Notes: a model not told the origin generated them from the letters alone. Numbered from the stretch's first letter, positions 15,414-21,789 are shown. The stretch is DNA of 21,789 nt from an uncultured Clostridia bacterium (GCA_947627075.1 CANQUR010000010.1:1-21789), one strand, 5' to 3'. A program made the numbers and translations.

Positions 15414-16274
15414 ATGGAGGAGATTTTAGACAAGATAGCAAGCAGTTTTCGCGGTACAAATTTGATTTGGACCATACTTGATATTTTGCTTGTAACGATA
15501 CTGCTGTATGTCATTTTCAGTTTTCTGAAACGCAAGAATTGCACGAGGCTCATAAAGTACATAGTACTTTTCCTCATTGTGGCGACGGTGCTCGGCAGCA
15601 ACATGAATGTCAATCACGGACTCAAGATGATGGGATATTTGGCATCCATCATCCTCTTGCTTACGATCTTATCGGTAGTGATCCTCTTTCCGCAAGACAT
15701 AAAGCGCAAATTGTGGAAGATATCCTCGCCTCGCGACGAAAGAGATTTCTTTCAGACCGATTACGGCTGTACCGAAGAAGAATTGCATGACGCGATAGGC
15801 GAGATCGTCAAAGCCGTGCAAAACATGGCAAAAAAGAACGTGGGTGCGCTTATCGTCATAGCGCCCACCAACGTGCCGTCCAATATAATTCGAAGCGGCA
15901 CGGAACTGGATTCCAAGCTTTCGTACCAACTCCTCGAATGCTTATTCAACACGAAAACGCCCCTTCACGACGGCGCGGTATTCGTAAGGGGCAACACAAT
16001 AGTAGCCGCAGGGTGCTTTTTGCCGCTCACACAAAGTCTCGAAGTGGACAAAGAGCTCGGTACTCGTCACAGAGCTGCAATAGGAATAACCGAAACCAAC
16101 AGCGTAATGGCTATCATAGTTTCCGAGGAAACGGGCGTCATATCGGTGGCAATAGACGGATTGCTTACAAGATATTACGACAGCGAGATGCTTCGCAATA
16201 AACTCGAAGAAGTCTACGGACTCAAGGCTACAAAGAGCGAGAAAAAACATGGATCTTGGAGGAAAAAAGGATGA
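15414..16274 (+). CDS. cdaA: Diadenylate cyclase CdaA (c-di-AMP synthase)
   Basis: A membrane-bound enzyme that joins two ATP into cyclic di-AMP, the second messenger for potassium, osmolyte and cell-wall control in Bacillota. The protein is 286 residues. Three membrane helices occupy about 17-38, 46-62 and 72-92, followed by a coiled linker and the DAC domain (about 115-265) with both catalytic motifs, DGA (D176, in LHDGAVFV) and RHR (208-210, in GTRHRAAIG). Length and order match CdaA/DacA. The ATG has AGAGGG upstream. It normally pairs with cdaR and glmM; here the next gene is a 37-residue membrane peptide overlapping the stop codon (ATGA), and no glmM follows. No c-di-AMP riboswitch is seen. 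Function is certain. Confidence 0.97.
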   Translation: MEEILDKIASSFRGTNLIWTILDILLVTILLYVIFSFLKRKNCTRLIKYIVLFLIVATVLGSNMNVNHGLKMMGYLASIILLLTILSVVILFPQDIKRKLWKISSPRDERDFFQTDYGCTEEELHDAIGEIVKAVQNMAKKNVGALIVIAPTNVPSNIIRSGTELDSKLSYQLLECLFNTKTPLHDGAVFVRGNTIVAAGCFLPLTQSLEVDKELGTRHRAAIGITETNSVMAIIVSEETGVISVAIDGLLTRYYDSEMLRNKLEEVYGLKATKSEKKHGSWRKKG

Positions 16275-16384
16275 AAAAGATAGGAAAGTTTTTCAAGACA
16301 GTATTTGCAGACAATATTTTGATAACGCTGCTTTCGCTTGCGTTGGCAGTTGTATTGTGCTTAATAACCGCCGCAATGGCTTAA
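16271..16384 (+). CDS. 37-residue membrane peptide in the cdaR position (mini-CdaR)
   Basis: A short gene whose ATG overlaps the cdaA stop (ATGA), with GGAGGAAAAAAGG just before it. The peptide has a basic start (MKKIGKFFKTVF), ADN, and one hydrophobic helix (about residues 16-37, ending CLITAAMA). The pattern of basic head, Asn, then a Leu/Ala-rich helix is that of the N-terminus of CdaR (YbbR), the membrane regulator encoded directly after cdaA in most Bacillota. The external YbbR repeats are absent, and only 18 bases separate its stop from the DUF1015 gene. The region is therefore compact and not an obvious frameshift remnant. It may be a stripped-down CdaR acting on CdaA through the membrane. 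Homology is inferred from place and pattern only. Confidence 0.75.
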   Translation: MKKIGKFFKTVFADNILITLLSLALAVVLCLITAAMA

Positions 16385-16402
16385 AACAAGGAGATAAATT
16401 TT

Positions 16403-17584
16403 ATGAAATTACCCATTAAGTTTGACGAAGTGTTGCTTCCTCGCGAAGGGGTCGACATGGAAAAATGGTGCGTTGTCGCTTGCGATCAATTCACCTCGCA
16501 ACCCGAATATTGGGAAAAGCTCAAGGGATTTACAGGCAGCGCACCGAGCGCTCTCAACCTCATTTATCCCGAATGCTATCTCAATGACCATCCTCAGGAG
16601 CGTATCGCAGGGATAATAGAAAATATGAACGATTATCTCAAACGCGATATTTTCCGCGTTGTTGACGACGGACTTATCCTTGTGGAAAGGACTACTTCGC
16701 ACGGCAACACGCGCTACGGACTTATGATGATAGTCGACCTTACGCAATACAGCTTCGATCCCAAGGACAAGGCGCTCATCCGCGCGACCGAGGGTACCGT
16801 TATAGAGCGTATTCCGCCAAGAGTAAAGATCCGTGAAAATTGCCCGCTCGAGCTTCCGCATATTCTTTTGCTTATAGACGACGAGAAGCGCAGTGTCATC
16901 GAGCCGCAGATCGGCGCAGATAACGAGCTTTTGTACGATACCGACCTCAATATGAACGGCGGGCACATAAAGGGCTATCACGTTCGCGATCGTAAAGGAG
17001 TGGAAAACGCTCTTACCGAGCTTTTGAAGGCAAGCACCGAGAAATACGGTGAGCCGCTTCTTTTCGCGGTAGGCGACGGCAATCACTCGCTTGCGACGGC
17101 AAAGGCTTGCTACAAGCCCGAAAATCCGTTGAGCAAGTACGCGCTCGTCGAGGTGGAAAATATCTATGACGACGGCATACTGTTCGAACCTATCCATAGA
17201 GTTGTATTCCCCAAGGACGTCAAAGACTTCGTTGAGAAGTTCAATAAGGCGATAGGCGGCAAGGCAAAGAGTAAAATGTTCGTAGGCAAGGAAGAACGCG
17301 AAATATGCCTTCCCGAAAATTCCATAGAAGGCGTAGACAAAGTTCAAAAGTTTATCGACGCTTATATCAAGGAGAACGGCGGCGAGCTTGACTACATTCA
17401 CGGCGAAAACGACCTTAAAAACATTTGCGCAGTAAAAGGCGGAGTGGGCATCGTGCTTAAACCGATGGAAAAGAATACCTTGTTCAGCTACATTGTAAAG
17501 AACGGTGTGCTTCCGCGCAAGACTTTCTCTATGGGCGAAGCCGACGAGAAACGCTACTATGTAGAGGCGCGTAGAATAAAATAG
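16403..17584 (+). CDS. DUF1015 family protein
   Basis: A 393-residue soluble protein of the DUF1015 family, found across bacteria with no settled function. The N-terminus (FDEVLLPREGVDMEKWCVVACDQFTS) and the central LLFAVGDGNHSLATAKA are the conserved stretches of the family; the latter, with a GDGNHS core near residue 227, resembles a phosphate or metal site. No signal or membrane segment is present. A strong AAGGAG (16389-16394) lies before the ATG, 18 bases after the mini-CdaR stop. It closes the holA-cdaA operon, with a long bidirectional terminator 16 bases downstream. Position gives no firm hint of its job. Confidence 0.9.
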   Translation: MKLPIKFDEVLLPREGVDMEKWCVVACDQFTSQPEYWEKLKGFTGSAPSALNLIYPECYLNDHPQERIAGIIENMNDYLKRDIFRVVDDGLILVERTTSHGNTRYGLMMIVDLTQYSFDPKDKALIRATEGTVIERIPPRVKIRENCPLELPHILLLIDDEKRSVIEPQIGADNELLYDTDLNMNGGHIKGYHVRDRKGVENALTELLKASTEKYGEPLLFAVGDGNHSLATAKACYKPENPLSKYALVEVENIYDDGILFEPIHRVVFPKDVKDFVEKFNKAIGGKAKSKMFVGKEEREICLPENSIEGVDKVQKFIDAYIKENGGELDYIHGENDLKNICAVKGGVGIVLKPMEKNTLFSYIVKNGVLPRKTFSMGEADEKRYYVEARRIK

Positions 17585-17599
17585 GCCAAACTATTATAT

Positions 17600-17651
17600 C
17601 CATTATAAAAATGCGGTCCCGAAAAATCTCGGGTCCGCATTTTTATAATGG
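17600..17651. terminator. Bidirectional terminator between the DUF1015 gene and glyQS
   Basis: A very long hairpin: 17 bp (17600-17616 with 17635-17651), one T-T mismatch, then CCCGA/TCGGG, with a 6-base loop. A-rich and T-rich arms (ATAAAAATG and CATTTTTAT) give a U-tract in either direction, so it can end both convergent transcripts. Confidence 0.93.
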
Positions 17652-17685
17652 GGTAAATAAAACTTAATTTCGATTGGATAAACAA

Positions 17686-19071
17686 TTACGCTTCGATCTT
17701 TTGAGAAATGTAATTTATAAGCTCGTCGGACCTTATGCGAATTTGTTCCATGGAGTCTCGATCGCGTACGGTAACTGTGCCGTCCTCGAGCGTGTCGAAG
17801 TCTATCGTGATGCAATAGGGAGTTCCGATCTCGTCTTGACGGCGATAGCGCTTGCCTATGGAACCGCTCACATCGTATGTGCAATTGAATTTTTTTGCAA
17901 GAGTTTTATAAATTTCGTCCGCTTTTTCGGAAAGGTTCTTTTGCAAGGGCAATATCGCCGCTTTGTACGGGGCAAGCGCCGGATGAAAGTGCATGACAAC
18001 GCGAGTATCTCCGCCTTCGAGCGTCTGTTCCTCGTAAGCGTTGCAAAGGAACGCAAGCGTAGCTCGGTCGGCGCCGAGCGAAGGCTCTATTACATAGGGC
18101 ACATATTTTTCATTGGTGTTGGGATCGGTATATTCCATGCTTTTGCCCGACTTCTTTTCATGACAACGAAGGTCGTAATCGGTGCGGTCTGCAATGCCCC
18201 AAAGCTCTCCCCAGCCGAATGGGAACTTGAATTCGAAATCGGTGGTCGCCTTACTGTAAAAGGCAAGCTCCTCCTTCTCGTGATCGCGCGATCTCAAATT
18301 TTCAGGCTTTATGCCGTACTTAAGGAGCCAATCACGGCAAAAATCCTTCCAATAATAGAACCAATCGAGGTCGGTGCCCGGCTTACAGAAAAACTCGAGC
18401 TCCATTTGTTCGAACTCTCTTATTCGGAAAATGAAGTTGCCGGGAGTTATTTCGTTTCTGAAGGATTTACCTATTTGACCTACGCCGAACGGGATCTTGT
18501 TGCGCGTCGTGCGTTGAATGTTCAAAAAGTTGACGAATATGCCTTGTGCGGTTTCGGGACGAAGATAGACGGTATTTGCGCTGTCCTCGGTGACGCCTTG
18601 AAAGGTCTTGAACATAAGGTTGAATTGCTTAATGGGCGTAAAGTTGCTTTTGCCGCAAACGGGGCAGGGGATCTTGTGCTCGGTGATAAAGTCTTGCAAC
18701 TTGCCGTTGTCCCAACCGGCAATGCTCATGTCCATTTTTTTGCGTTCAATATAATTTTCCACGAGGTCGTCCGCTCGGTGGCGAGTTTTGCATTCTTTGC
18801 AATCCATAAGGGGATCGGAGAAGCCGCCCAGATGTCCGCTCGCTTCCCAAACGGAATTGTTCATCAAAATGGCGCAATCGACGCCCACGTTGGTGGTGGA
18901 GCGGGTAACAAATTCGTTCCACCATGCTCTTTTTACATTGTTTTTAAGTTCAACGCCCAAAGGACCGTAGTCCCAAGTGTTGGCGAGCCCGCCGTATATC
19001 TCACTGCCGGGATAAACGAATCCGCGACCCTTGCAAAGGGCGACGAGCTTGTCCATAGTTAATTCTGCCAT
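17686..19071 (-). CDS. glyQS: Glycyl-tRNA synthetase, single-chain dimeric type
   Basis: Charges tRNA-Gly with glycine. The 461-residue protein is the class II, alpha2 form, not the alpha2beta2 form of many bacteria. The opening (LVALCKGRGFVYPGSEIYGG) binds the acceptor end. An insertion carries cysteine pairs (CKECKTRH, CPVCGKSNF) that probably bind zinc. Motif 2 is FRNEITPGNFIFRIREFEQME without its first residues, and motif 3 is EPSLGADRATLAFL. The C-terminal anticodon-binding domain contains DEIGTPYCITIDFDTLEDG. The ATG at 19071 was chosen because AGGAG lies 5 bases upstream and the promoter is at 19100-19128; the frame extends to 19155 across that promoter. The leader is too short for a T-box. 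Confidence 0.97.
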   Translation of the reverse strand: MAELTMDKLVALCKGRGFVYPGSEIYGGLANTWDYGPLGVELKNNVKRAWWNEFVTRSTTNVGVDCAILMNNSVWEASGHLGGFSDPLMDCKECKTRHRADDLVENYIERKKMDMSIAGWDNGKLQDFITEHKIPCPVCGKSNFTPIKQFNLMFKTFQGVTEDSANTVYLRPETAQGIFVNFLNIQRTTRNKIPFGVGQIGKSFRNEITPGNFIFRIREFEQMELEFFCKPGTDLDWFYYWKDFCRDWLLKYGIKPENLRSRDHEKEELAFYSKATTDFEFKFPFGWGELWGIADRTDYDLRCHEKKSGKSMEYTDPNTNEKYVPYVIEPSLGADRATLAFLCNAYEEQTLEGGDTRVVMHFHPALAPYKAAILPLQKNLSEKADEIYKTLAKKFNCTYDVSGSIGKRYRRQDEIGTPYCITIDFDTLEDGTVTVRDRDSMEQIRIRSDELINYISQKIEA

Positions 19072-19099
19072 AATTGCTCCTAAATAATAAATCAATAAA

Positions 19100-19128
19100 A
19101 GTGTAAAGCAAACATGAAAAAAAGTCAA
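19100..19128 (-). promoter_or_regulatory. Promoter of glyQS
   Basis: On the minus strand, TTGACT (plus 19123-19128), 17 bases, TACACT (plus 19100-19105). The predicted start near 19093 gives a leader of about 22 bases with AGGAG before the ATG. Confidence 0.8.
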
Positions 19129-19202
19129 GCAAAAATAATTTATTTTCCAGCACACTTAACGGTCGAAGCAAATATTATGAAGTAGATATATCTATTCACC
19201 GT

Positions 19203-19304
19203 TACGGGTGGCGCGCCCGATACCAAAGATAGAGCATACCGAAGATGAAAGCCCGGGCGTGCGGGAGAGCTTCGCATAAGGAGCCAAGCGAGGCTCTGCC
19301 GCAC
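19203..19304 (+). other. Strongly foldable GC-rich region before the cysteine-rich peptide gene
   Basis: A GC-rich island in AT-rich surroundings. Hairpin B pairs 19211-19219 (GCGCGCCCG) with 19254-19262 (CGGGCGTGC), nine pairs including one wobble. Hairpin A pairs GTGCGG (19259-19264) with CCGCAC (19299-19304), a G-G mismatch, and then AGAGCTTCGC (19266-19275) with GCGAGGCTCT (19288-19297). The loop is 12 bases. A and B share bases 19259-19262, so they compete. No T-run follows either hairpin, so these are not terminators. It could be a structured leader or small RNA. It does not match a riboswitch class I know, and no convincing promoter was found upstream. Confidence 0.6.
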
Positions 19305-19343
19305 AGATAGGCTGAAAAAATAAAAACAGGAGGGTGAACGTTT

Positions 19344-19520
19344 ATGTTCTGCGGAGGAAACGACTTATTTATTCTTTTACTTTTGCTTTGCGGTTGCGGC
19401 AATAAGGATAACGGATGCGGTTGCGGATACGAAAAGAGAAGCGGCGATTGTTGCGATCTGATCCTTTGGTACATATTGCTCAGCTGCGTATGCGGCGACA
19501 AAAACAACTGCTGCAAATGA
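19344..19520 (+). CDS. Cysteine-rich hydrophobic peptide, 58 residues
   Basis: An unrecognised small protein with 11 cysteines in 58 residues (positions 3, 16, 18, 25, 27, 36, 37, 49, 51, 56, 57), arranged as CxC and CC pairs. Two hydrophobic stretches (about 8-15, DLFILLLLL, and 38-48, DLILWYILLSCV) alternate with glycine/cysteine segments such as NGCGCGYEKRSG. A strong AGGAGGGTG lies about 8 bases before the ATG, and a terminator follows 23 bases after the stop, both signs of a real gene. Tiny Gly/Cys-rich hydrophobic proteins occur in Clostridia and among spore proteins of Bacilli (YjcZ-like), but I cannot place this one. Metal binding, membrane association or a spore role are all open. 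Confidence 0.75.
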   Translation: MFCGGNDLFILLLLLCGCGNKDNGCGCGYEKRSGDCCDLILWYILLSCVCGDKNNCCK

Positions 19521-19543
19521 TCTTTACATAATGCGGCTTGTTG

Positions 19544-19573
19544 GGCTACGGCAAATGTCGTAGCCTATTTTTG
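19544..19573 (+). terminator. Terminator of the cysteine-rich peptide gene
   Basis: GGCTACG (19544-19550) pairs with CGTAGCC (19559-19565), loop of 8 bases, followed by TATTTTTGT. Confidence 0.85.
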
Positions 19574-19640
19574 TATATGGTCGTCCGAAAACAAATGTTA
19601 TATTATATCGAATAAAAATTTTTTTGTAACGCTCAAATGC

Positions 19641-19669
19641 TTGCAAAACGCAATTCTTTGTTATATAAT
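19641..19669 (+). promoter_or_regulatory. Promoter of the panT-coaX operon
   Basis: TTGCAA (19641-19646), 17 bases, TATAAT (19664-19669). The predicted start near 19676 leaves a leader of about 100 bases before the S-component ATG. Confidence 0.85.
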
Positions 19670-19676
19670 TATAAGC

Positions 19677-19764
19677 CGAGCGCTTCGGGCGGAAATCCGA
19701 ATTTCGACCCTGTACCAAGAAACGCTCGAGACTATTTTTTTCTGCGGGTATCCTTTGGGACCCG
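19677..19764 (+). promoter_or_regulatory. Folded leader of the panT-coaX operon, candidate riboswitch
   Basis: The transcript would begin with a closed domain. CGAGCG (19677-19682) pairs with CGCTCG (19723-19728) and encloses the hairpin TTCGG (19684-19688)/CCGAA (19697-19701) plus a single-stranded stretch, CGACCCTGTACCAAGAAA. Seven T follow at 19735-19741. A second hairpin, CGGGT (19745-19749) with ACCCG (19760-19764) and inner TCC/GGG pairs, ends two bases before the GGAGG at 19767. ACCC (19707-19710) in the first domain can instead pair with GGGT (19746-19749), giving alternative folds. It matches no riboswitch class I know. It may sense pantothenate, CoA or a related compound, by inference from the genes. 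Confidence 0.5.
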
Positions 19765-19776
19765 ATGGAGGCTTTT

Positions 19777-20385
19777 ATGAAGGAACGAAAGTTCTTTACG
19801 ACAAGGAACATTACTTATCTTGCGGTCTTGTCGGCGCTTGTTATCGTCTTTCAGATGATAAGTTCGTTTGTGCCTATCTCGGAGGGAGTGTCGCTCAATC
19901 TCACTTTGGTGCCGATCGTTCTCGGCGGAATTATTATCGGTTTTTTCGGCGGCGCGTTTTTGGGACTGTTGTTTGCGATCATAGTGGTGATAATGTCTAT
20001 CGCCATGCCGACGGGAATGATGCCTTTGATAATTTCCAATACGGGCGCACTTGTGTTTTTTGTCTTTTCCACTCTTATAAGGGGCTTTGTCGCGGGAATA
20101 GTTCCGGCTTTGATATTTAAGCTTATTGCAAAAAAGAACGCTCATGTAGCCACTTTCGTTGCGGCGGCTTTGGCGCCGATAACCAACACAGCCATATTTA
20201 TTTTGTCCACGCTTGTGATCTTCGGAATGATCCCGGGACTTGTGGATATGACGGCACTCGAGTTTTTCAAGTATCTTGTGATTACCGTTTCGGGCATCAA
20301 CTTCCTTATAGAGCTTGCAATAAATATGATCTTGTCCCCGGCTATCTTTACGGTAGTACGCGTGATACAAAGAAAAAGGACGTAA
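19777..20385 (+). CDS. panT: ECF transporter S component, probably for pantothenate
   Basis: The substrate-binding membrane subunit of an energy-coupling-factor vitamin transporter. The 202-residue protein has about six membrane helices, starting with ITYLAVLSALVIVFQMISSF and then SLNLTLVPIVLGGIIIGFFG. The cytoplasmic-face positive residues (KERKFFTTRN at the start, VIQRKRT at the end) fit an inside/inside topology. It carries the conserved first-helix segment that docks to the EcfT scaffold. The shared EcfA/T module is not in this window, as expected for group II systems. It sits 16 bases before coaX, and S components next to coaX are the ones assigned to pantothenate (PanT), so the substrate is inferred from context. 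The ATG at 19777 has GGAGG 5 bases upstream; an in-frame ATG at 19765 has none. Confidence 0.85.
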   Translation: MKERKFFTTRNITYLAVLSALVIVFQMISSFVPISEGVSLNLTLVPIVLGGIIIGFFGGAFLGLLFAIIVVIMSIAMPTGMMPLIISNTGALVFFVFSTLIRGFVAGIVPALIFKLIAKKNAHVATFVAAALAPITNTAIFILSTLVIFGMIPGLVDMTALEFFKYLVITVSGINFLIELAINMILSPAIFTVVRVIQRKRT

Positions 20386-20401
20386 TATAATAGGATAGAA
20401 T

Positions 20402-21163
20402 ATGATAATAGCGCTTGATGTAGGCAATACCAATACAAAAATAGGGATCTTCGACGGGGACAAGCTCGCCGTAAGTCTGCGAATGTCAAGCTCCATGAGC
20501 AAGACGGGCGACGAGTACGGCTTTTATCTTATAGGTATGCTCAAAAACAAAGATATTACGCCCGACGATATAGACGGCGGCATAATAAGCAGCGTAAATC
20601 CGAATCTGAACTATACCTTCGAGCACATGCTCGACTATTACTTCGGCATCAAGCCGTATATAGTGGGCTCGGGGATACGAACGGGGATAAACGTCAAATA
20701 CGATAATCCCAAGGAAGTGGGCGCCGATAGAATAGTAGGTTGCGTTGCGGCGTACAATATCTACGGCGGACCGTGCATAGTCATCGATTGCGGAACGGCG
20801 ACGACCTTTAACGTCGTGACGGCAAACGGAGAGTTTTCGGGTGGAGCGATAGGCGTCGGACTCAAGTCGAGCGCAGATGCATTGTATACGGGAACGGCAA
20901 AGTTGCCGAAGGTCGAGCTCACTGTCCCCAAAAGCGTAATAGGTAAAAATACGATAACCAATATGCAATCGGGCTTGGTATTCGGCTATGTTTCCATGGT
21001 GGAAGGGATCGTGGCACGCATAAAAAGAGAGTTTGGAAGCGACTTAAAAGTCATCGCGACGGGAGGCTTGAGTGAAATAGTGGCGTCATGCAGTAAGGTC
21101 ATAGATGTCGTAGACAGAACTCTCACACTCAAGGGACTGAATATTGTTTACCGACTTCAATAG
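20402..21163 (+). CDS. coaX: Type III pantothenate kinase
   Basis: Phosphorylates pantothenate, the first step of coenzyme A synthesis; the type III enzyme needs a monovalent cation and is not inhibited by CoA. The 253-residue protein has the expected ASKHA-type motifs: DVGNTNTKIGIFDG (residues 5-18), NPKEVGADRIVGCVAAY near 100 (pantothenate site), IDCGTATTFNVV (phosphate), GGAIGVGLKSSADAL, and the C-terminal TGGLSE. Length is standard. AGGATAG lies before the ATG. With the upstream S component it forms an uptake-and-trapping pair: the vitamin enters and is phosphorylated at once. No terminator is obvious after the stop. Confidence 0.96.
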   Translation: MIIALDVGNTNTKIGIFDGDKLAVSLRMSSSMSKTGDEYGFYLIGMLKNKDITPDDIDGGIISSVNPNLNYTFEHMLDYYFGIKPYIVGSGIRTGINVKYDNPKEVGADRIVGCVAAYNIYGGPCIVIDCGTATTFNVVTANGEFSGGAIGVGLKSSADALYTGTAKLPKVELTVPKSVIGKNTITNMQSGLVFGYVSMVEGIVARIKREFGSDLKVIATGGLSEIVASCSKVIDVVDRTLTLKGLNIVYRLQ

Positions 21164-21257
21164 TCGTGTCAATAAGCAAAACCTTGCGATAGGTACGAAT
21201 TTCACATATTTTTTGGTAGTAAAGCAAATAATATCGTTAGAATTGTATCTAAAATGT

Positions 21258-21287
21258 TTGACAACAGATGTAATATTTTGGTATAAT
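21258..21287 (+). promoter_or_regulatory. Promoter of the secreted-protein gene at the window end
   Basis: TTGACA (21258-21263), 18 bases, TATAAT (21282-21287) with the extended -10 dinucleotide TG at 21279-21280. The predicted leader is about 47 bases and ends in AGAGGAG before the ATG at 21341. Confidence 0.88.
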
Positions 21288-21340
21288 TGTAACGCTATAA
21301 TGCTAAAAATATAGTTTTACTTAAAAAGAGGAGACAAGAA

Positions 21341-21789
21341 ATGAAAACTGGAAAAAGCATATGGAGACGACTACTTGTAATGGTTGTATCCGTTGCAATG
21401 ATGATCGGATGCATCGGCGGTGTCAGCGCTGCTTTTGCGGCACCTGTTTCGCTTTCGGAAGGCGAAGCGGTTTTGCATACGCTCGGAAGCATTCAGTCAA
21501 AGGTCGAGCTCGGAAACGAATTCACTGTTCTTGAGGCAGAACAAGGAGTGAAGCTCTCCGTGCAGGATCCCACAGGTAAGGATATCACTCAAGATGGAAA
21601 TTATGCGTATAATGCTTCCGTCTTGGGCAACTATAAGGTCACATATTCCAATGAAAATGTAAGCTATACTTATATTATAAAATGTTACGAAGACGCGGAA
21701 TATTATATTGAAGTGAAGGGCAATGGATCTTCCATTCCTACTTTTATTGCGCCCAACACCGAATTCACCTTACCGGAATGGCATCTTGC
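21341..21789 (+). CDS. Secreted or surface protein, 5' part only
   Basis: The first 149 residues of an exported protein whose end lies outside the window. Residues 1-33 are a signal peptide: basic MKTGKSIWRRLL, a long hydrophobic core, and a likely cleavage after AFA. The cysteine in MMIGC is a poor lipobox, so lipid attachment is less likely than plain secretion. After a linker, residues about 62-112 read as a bacterial Ig-like domain (VQDPTGKDITQDGNY followed by LGNYKVTYSN and YTYIIKCYED). The next part (SSIPTFIAPNTEFTLPEWH) looks like the start of a second similar repeat, so the whole protein is probably a repetitive cell-surface protein. The ribosome binding site AGAGGAG and strong promoter suggest high expression. 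Confidence 0.85.
   Translation, partial: MKTGKSIWRRLLVMVVSVAMMIGCIGGVSAAFAAPVSLSEGEAVLHTLGSIQSKVELGNEFTVLEAEQGVKLSVQDPTGKDITQDGNYAYNASVLGNYKVTYSNENVSYTYIIKCYEDAEYYIEVKGNGSSIPTFIAPNTEFTLPEWHL

Noticed and set aside
15414..16384. A frameshifted full-length cdaR after cdaA
   Set aside because: Only 18 bases separate the 37-codon frame from the next gene, so there is no room for hidden YbbR repeats in any frame.
17674..19062. Plus-strand open frame of 462 codons opposite glyQS
   Set aside because: It covers the synthetase gene almost exactly; the minus strand carries class II motifs 2 and 3 and the promoter.
19072..19155. Longer start for glyQS adding a hydrophobic N-terminus
   Set aside because: It would cross the promoter at 19100-19128 and give a cytosolic synthetase a membrane segment; AGGAG serves the ATG at 19071.
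19201..19262. T-box-like GGGTGGCGCGC near the glyQS promoter
   Set aside because: It is on the plus strand, upstream of the glyQS transcription start, and lacks the rest of a T-box (specifier stem, following terminator).
19202..19516. Minus-strand open frame of 104 codons opposite the cysteine-rich peptide
   Set aside because: It lacks a ribosome binding site and is antisense to the peptide gene, which has both a ribosome binding site and a terminator.

Overview
The window looks like a chromosomal segment of a Gram-positive, probably anaerobic member of the Bacillota (Clostridia). The evidence is a CdaA-type diadenylate cyclase, a single-chain bacterial/eukaryotic-type glycyl-tRNA synthetase, an indolepyruvate:ferredoxin oxidoreductase, a type III pantothenate kinase beside an ECF-transporter S component, strong AGGAGG ribosome binding sites, and many near-consensus TTGACA-N17/18-TATAAT promoters. 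A gut-dwelling uncultured clostridium is plausible but is inference. I see no rRNA, tRNA, CRISPR array, transposase or prophage.

Layout. 1-2320: the tail of an upstream gene with its terminator, then an M3 oligopeptidase gene and a tightly coupled membrane-anchored zinc-ribbon gene, closed by terminators shared with the convergent iorAB operon. 2337-4776 (minus): iorA-iorB, which oxidises indolepyruvate and related aryl-2-oxo acids with ferredoxin, from a near-perfect promoter. 4787-8086: an accessory-looking, more AT-rich block. It has a small minus-strand gene with a possible helix-turn-helix, facing away from a plus-strand operon of ECF-like sigma factor, secreted papain/C39-like cysteine protease and single-pass membrane protein built like an anti-sigma factor. 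8108-9669: an AAA/DUF4143 ATPase behind three alternating copies of a 12-base motif next to its promoter.

9726-12518: a promoter, a yybP-ykoY (Mn2+) riboswitch with its terminator, and a P2-type cation ATPase, likely a Mn2+/Ca2+ exporter. 12558-17651: a probable six-gene operon (holA, a polytopic membrane protein, an M28-like membrane-anchored ectodomain protein without the metal ligands, cdaA, a 37-residue peptide in the position of cdaR, and a DUF1015 gene) ended by a long bidirectional terminator. 17686-19128 (minus): glycyl-tRNA synthetase.

19203-19573: a strongly foldable region, then a 58-residue peptide with 11 cysteines and a terminator. 19641-21163: promoter, folded leader, ECF S component (probably pantothenate-specific) and coaX, which form an uptake and phosphorylation unit for coenzyme A synthesis. 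21258-21789: promoter and start of a secreted protein that runs off the window.

The best candidates for something undescribed are the sigma/secreted protease/membrane-protein operon, the rebuilt cdaA neighbourhood (inactive M28-like ectodomain plus a CdaR reduced to its membrane helix), the cysteine-rich peptide with its structured upstream region, and the folded leader of the pantothenate operon.
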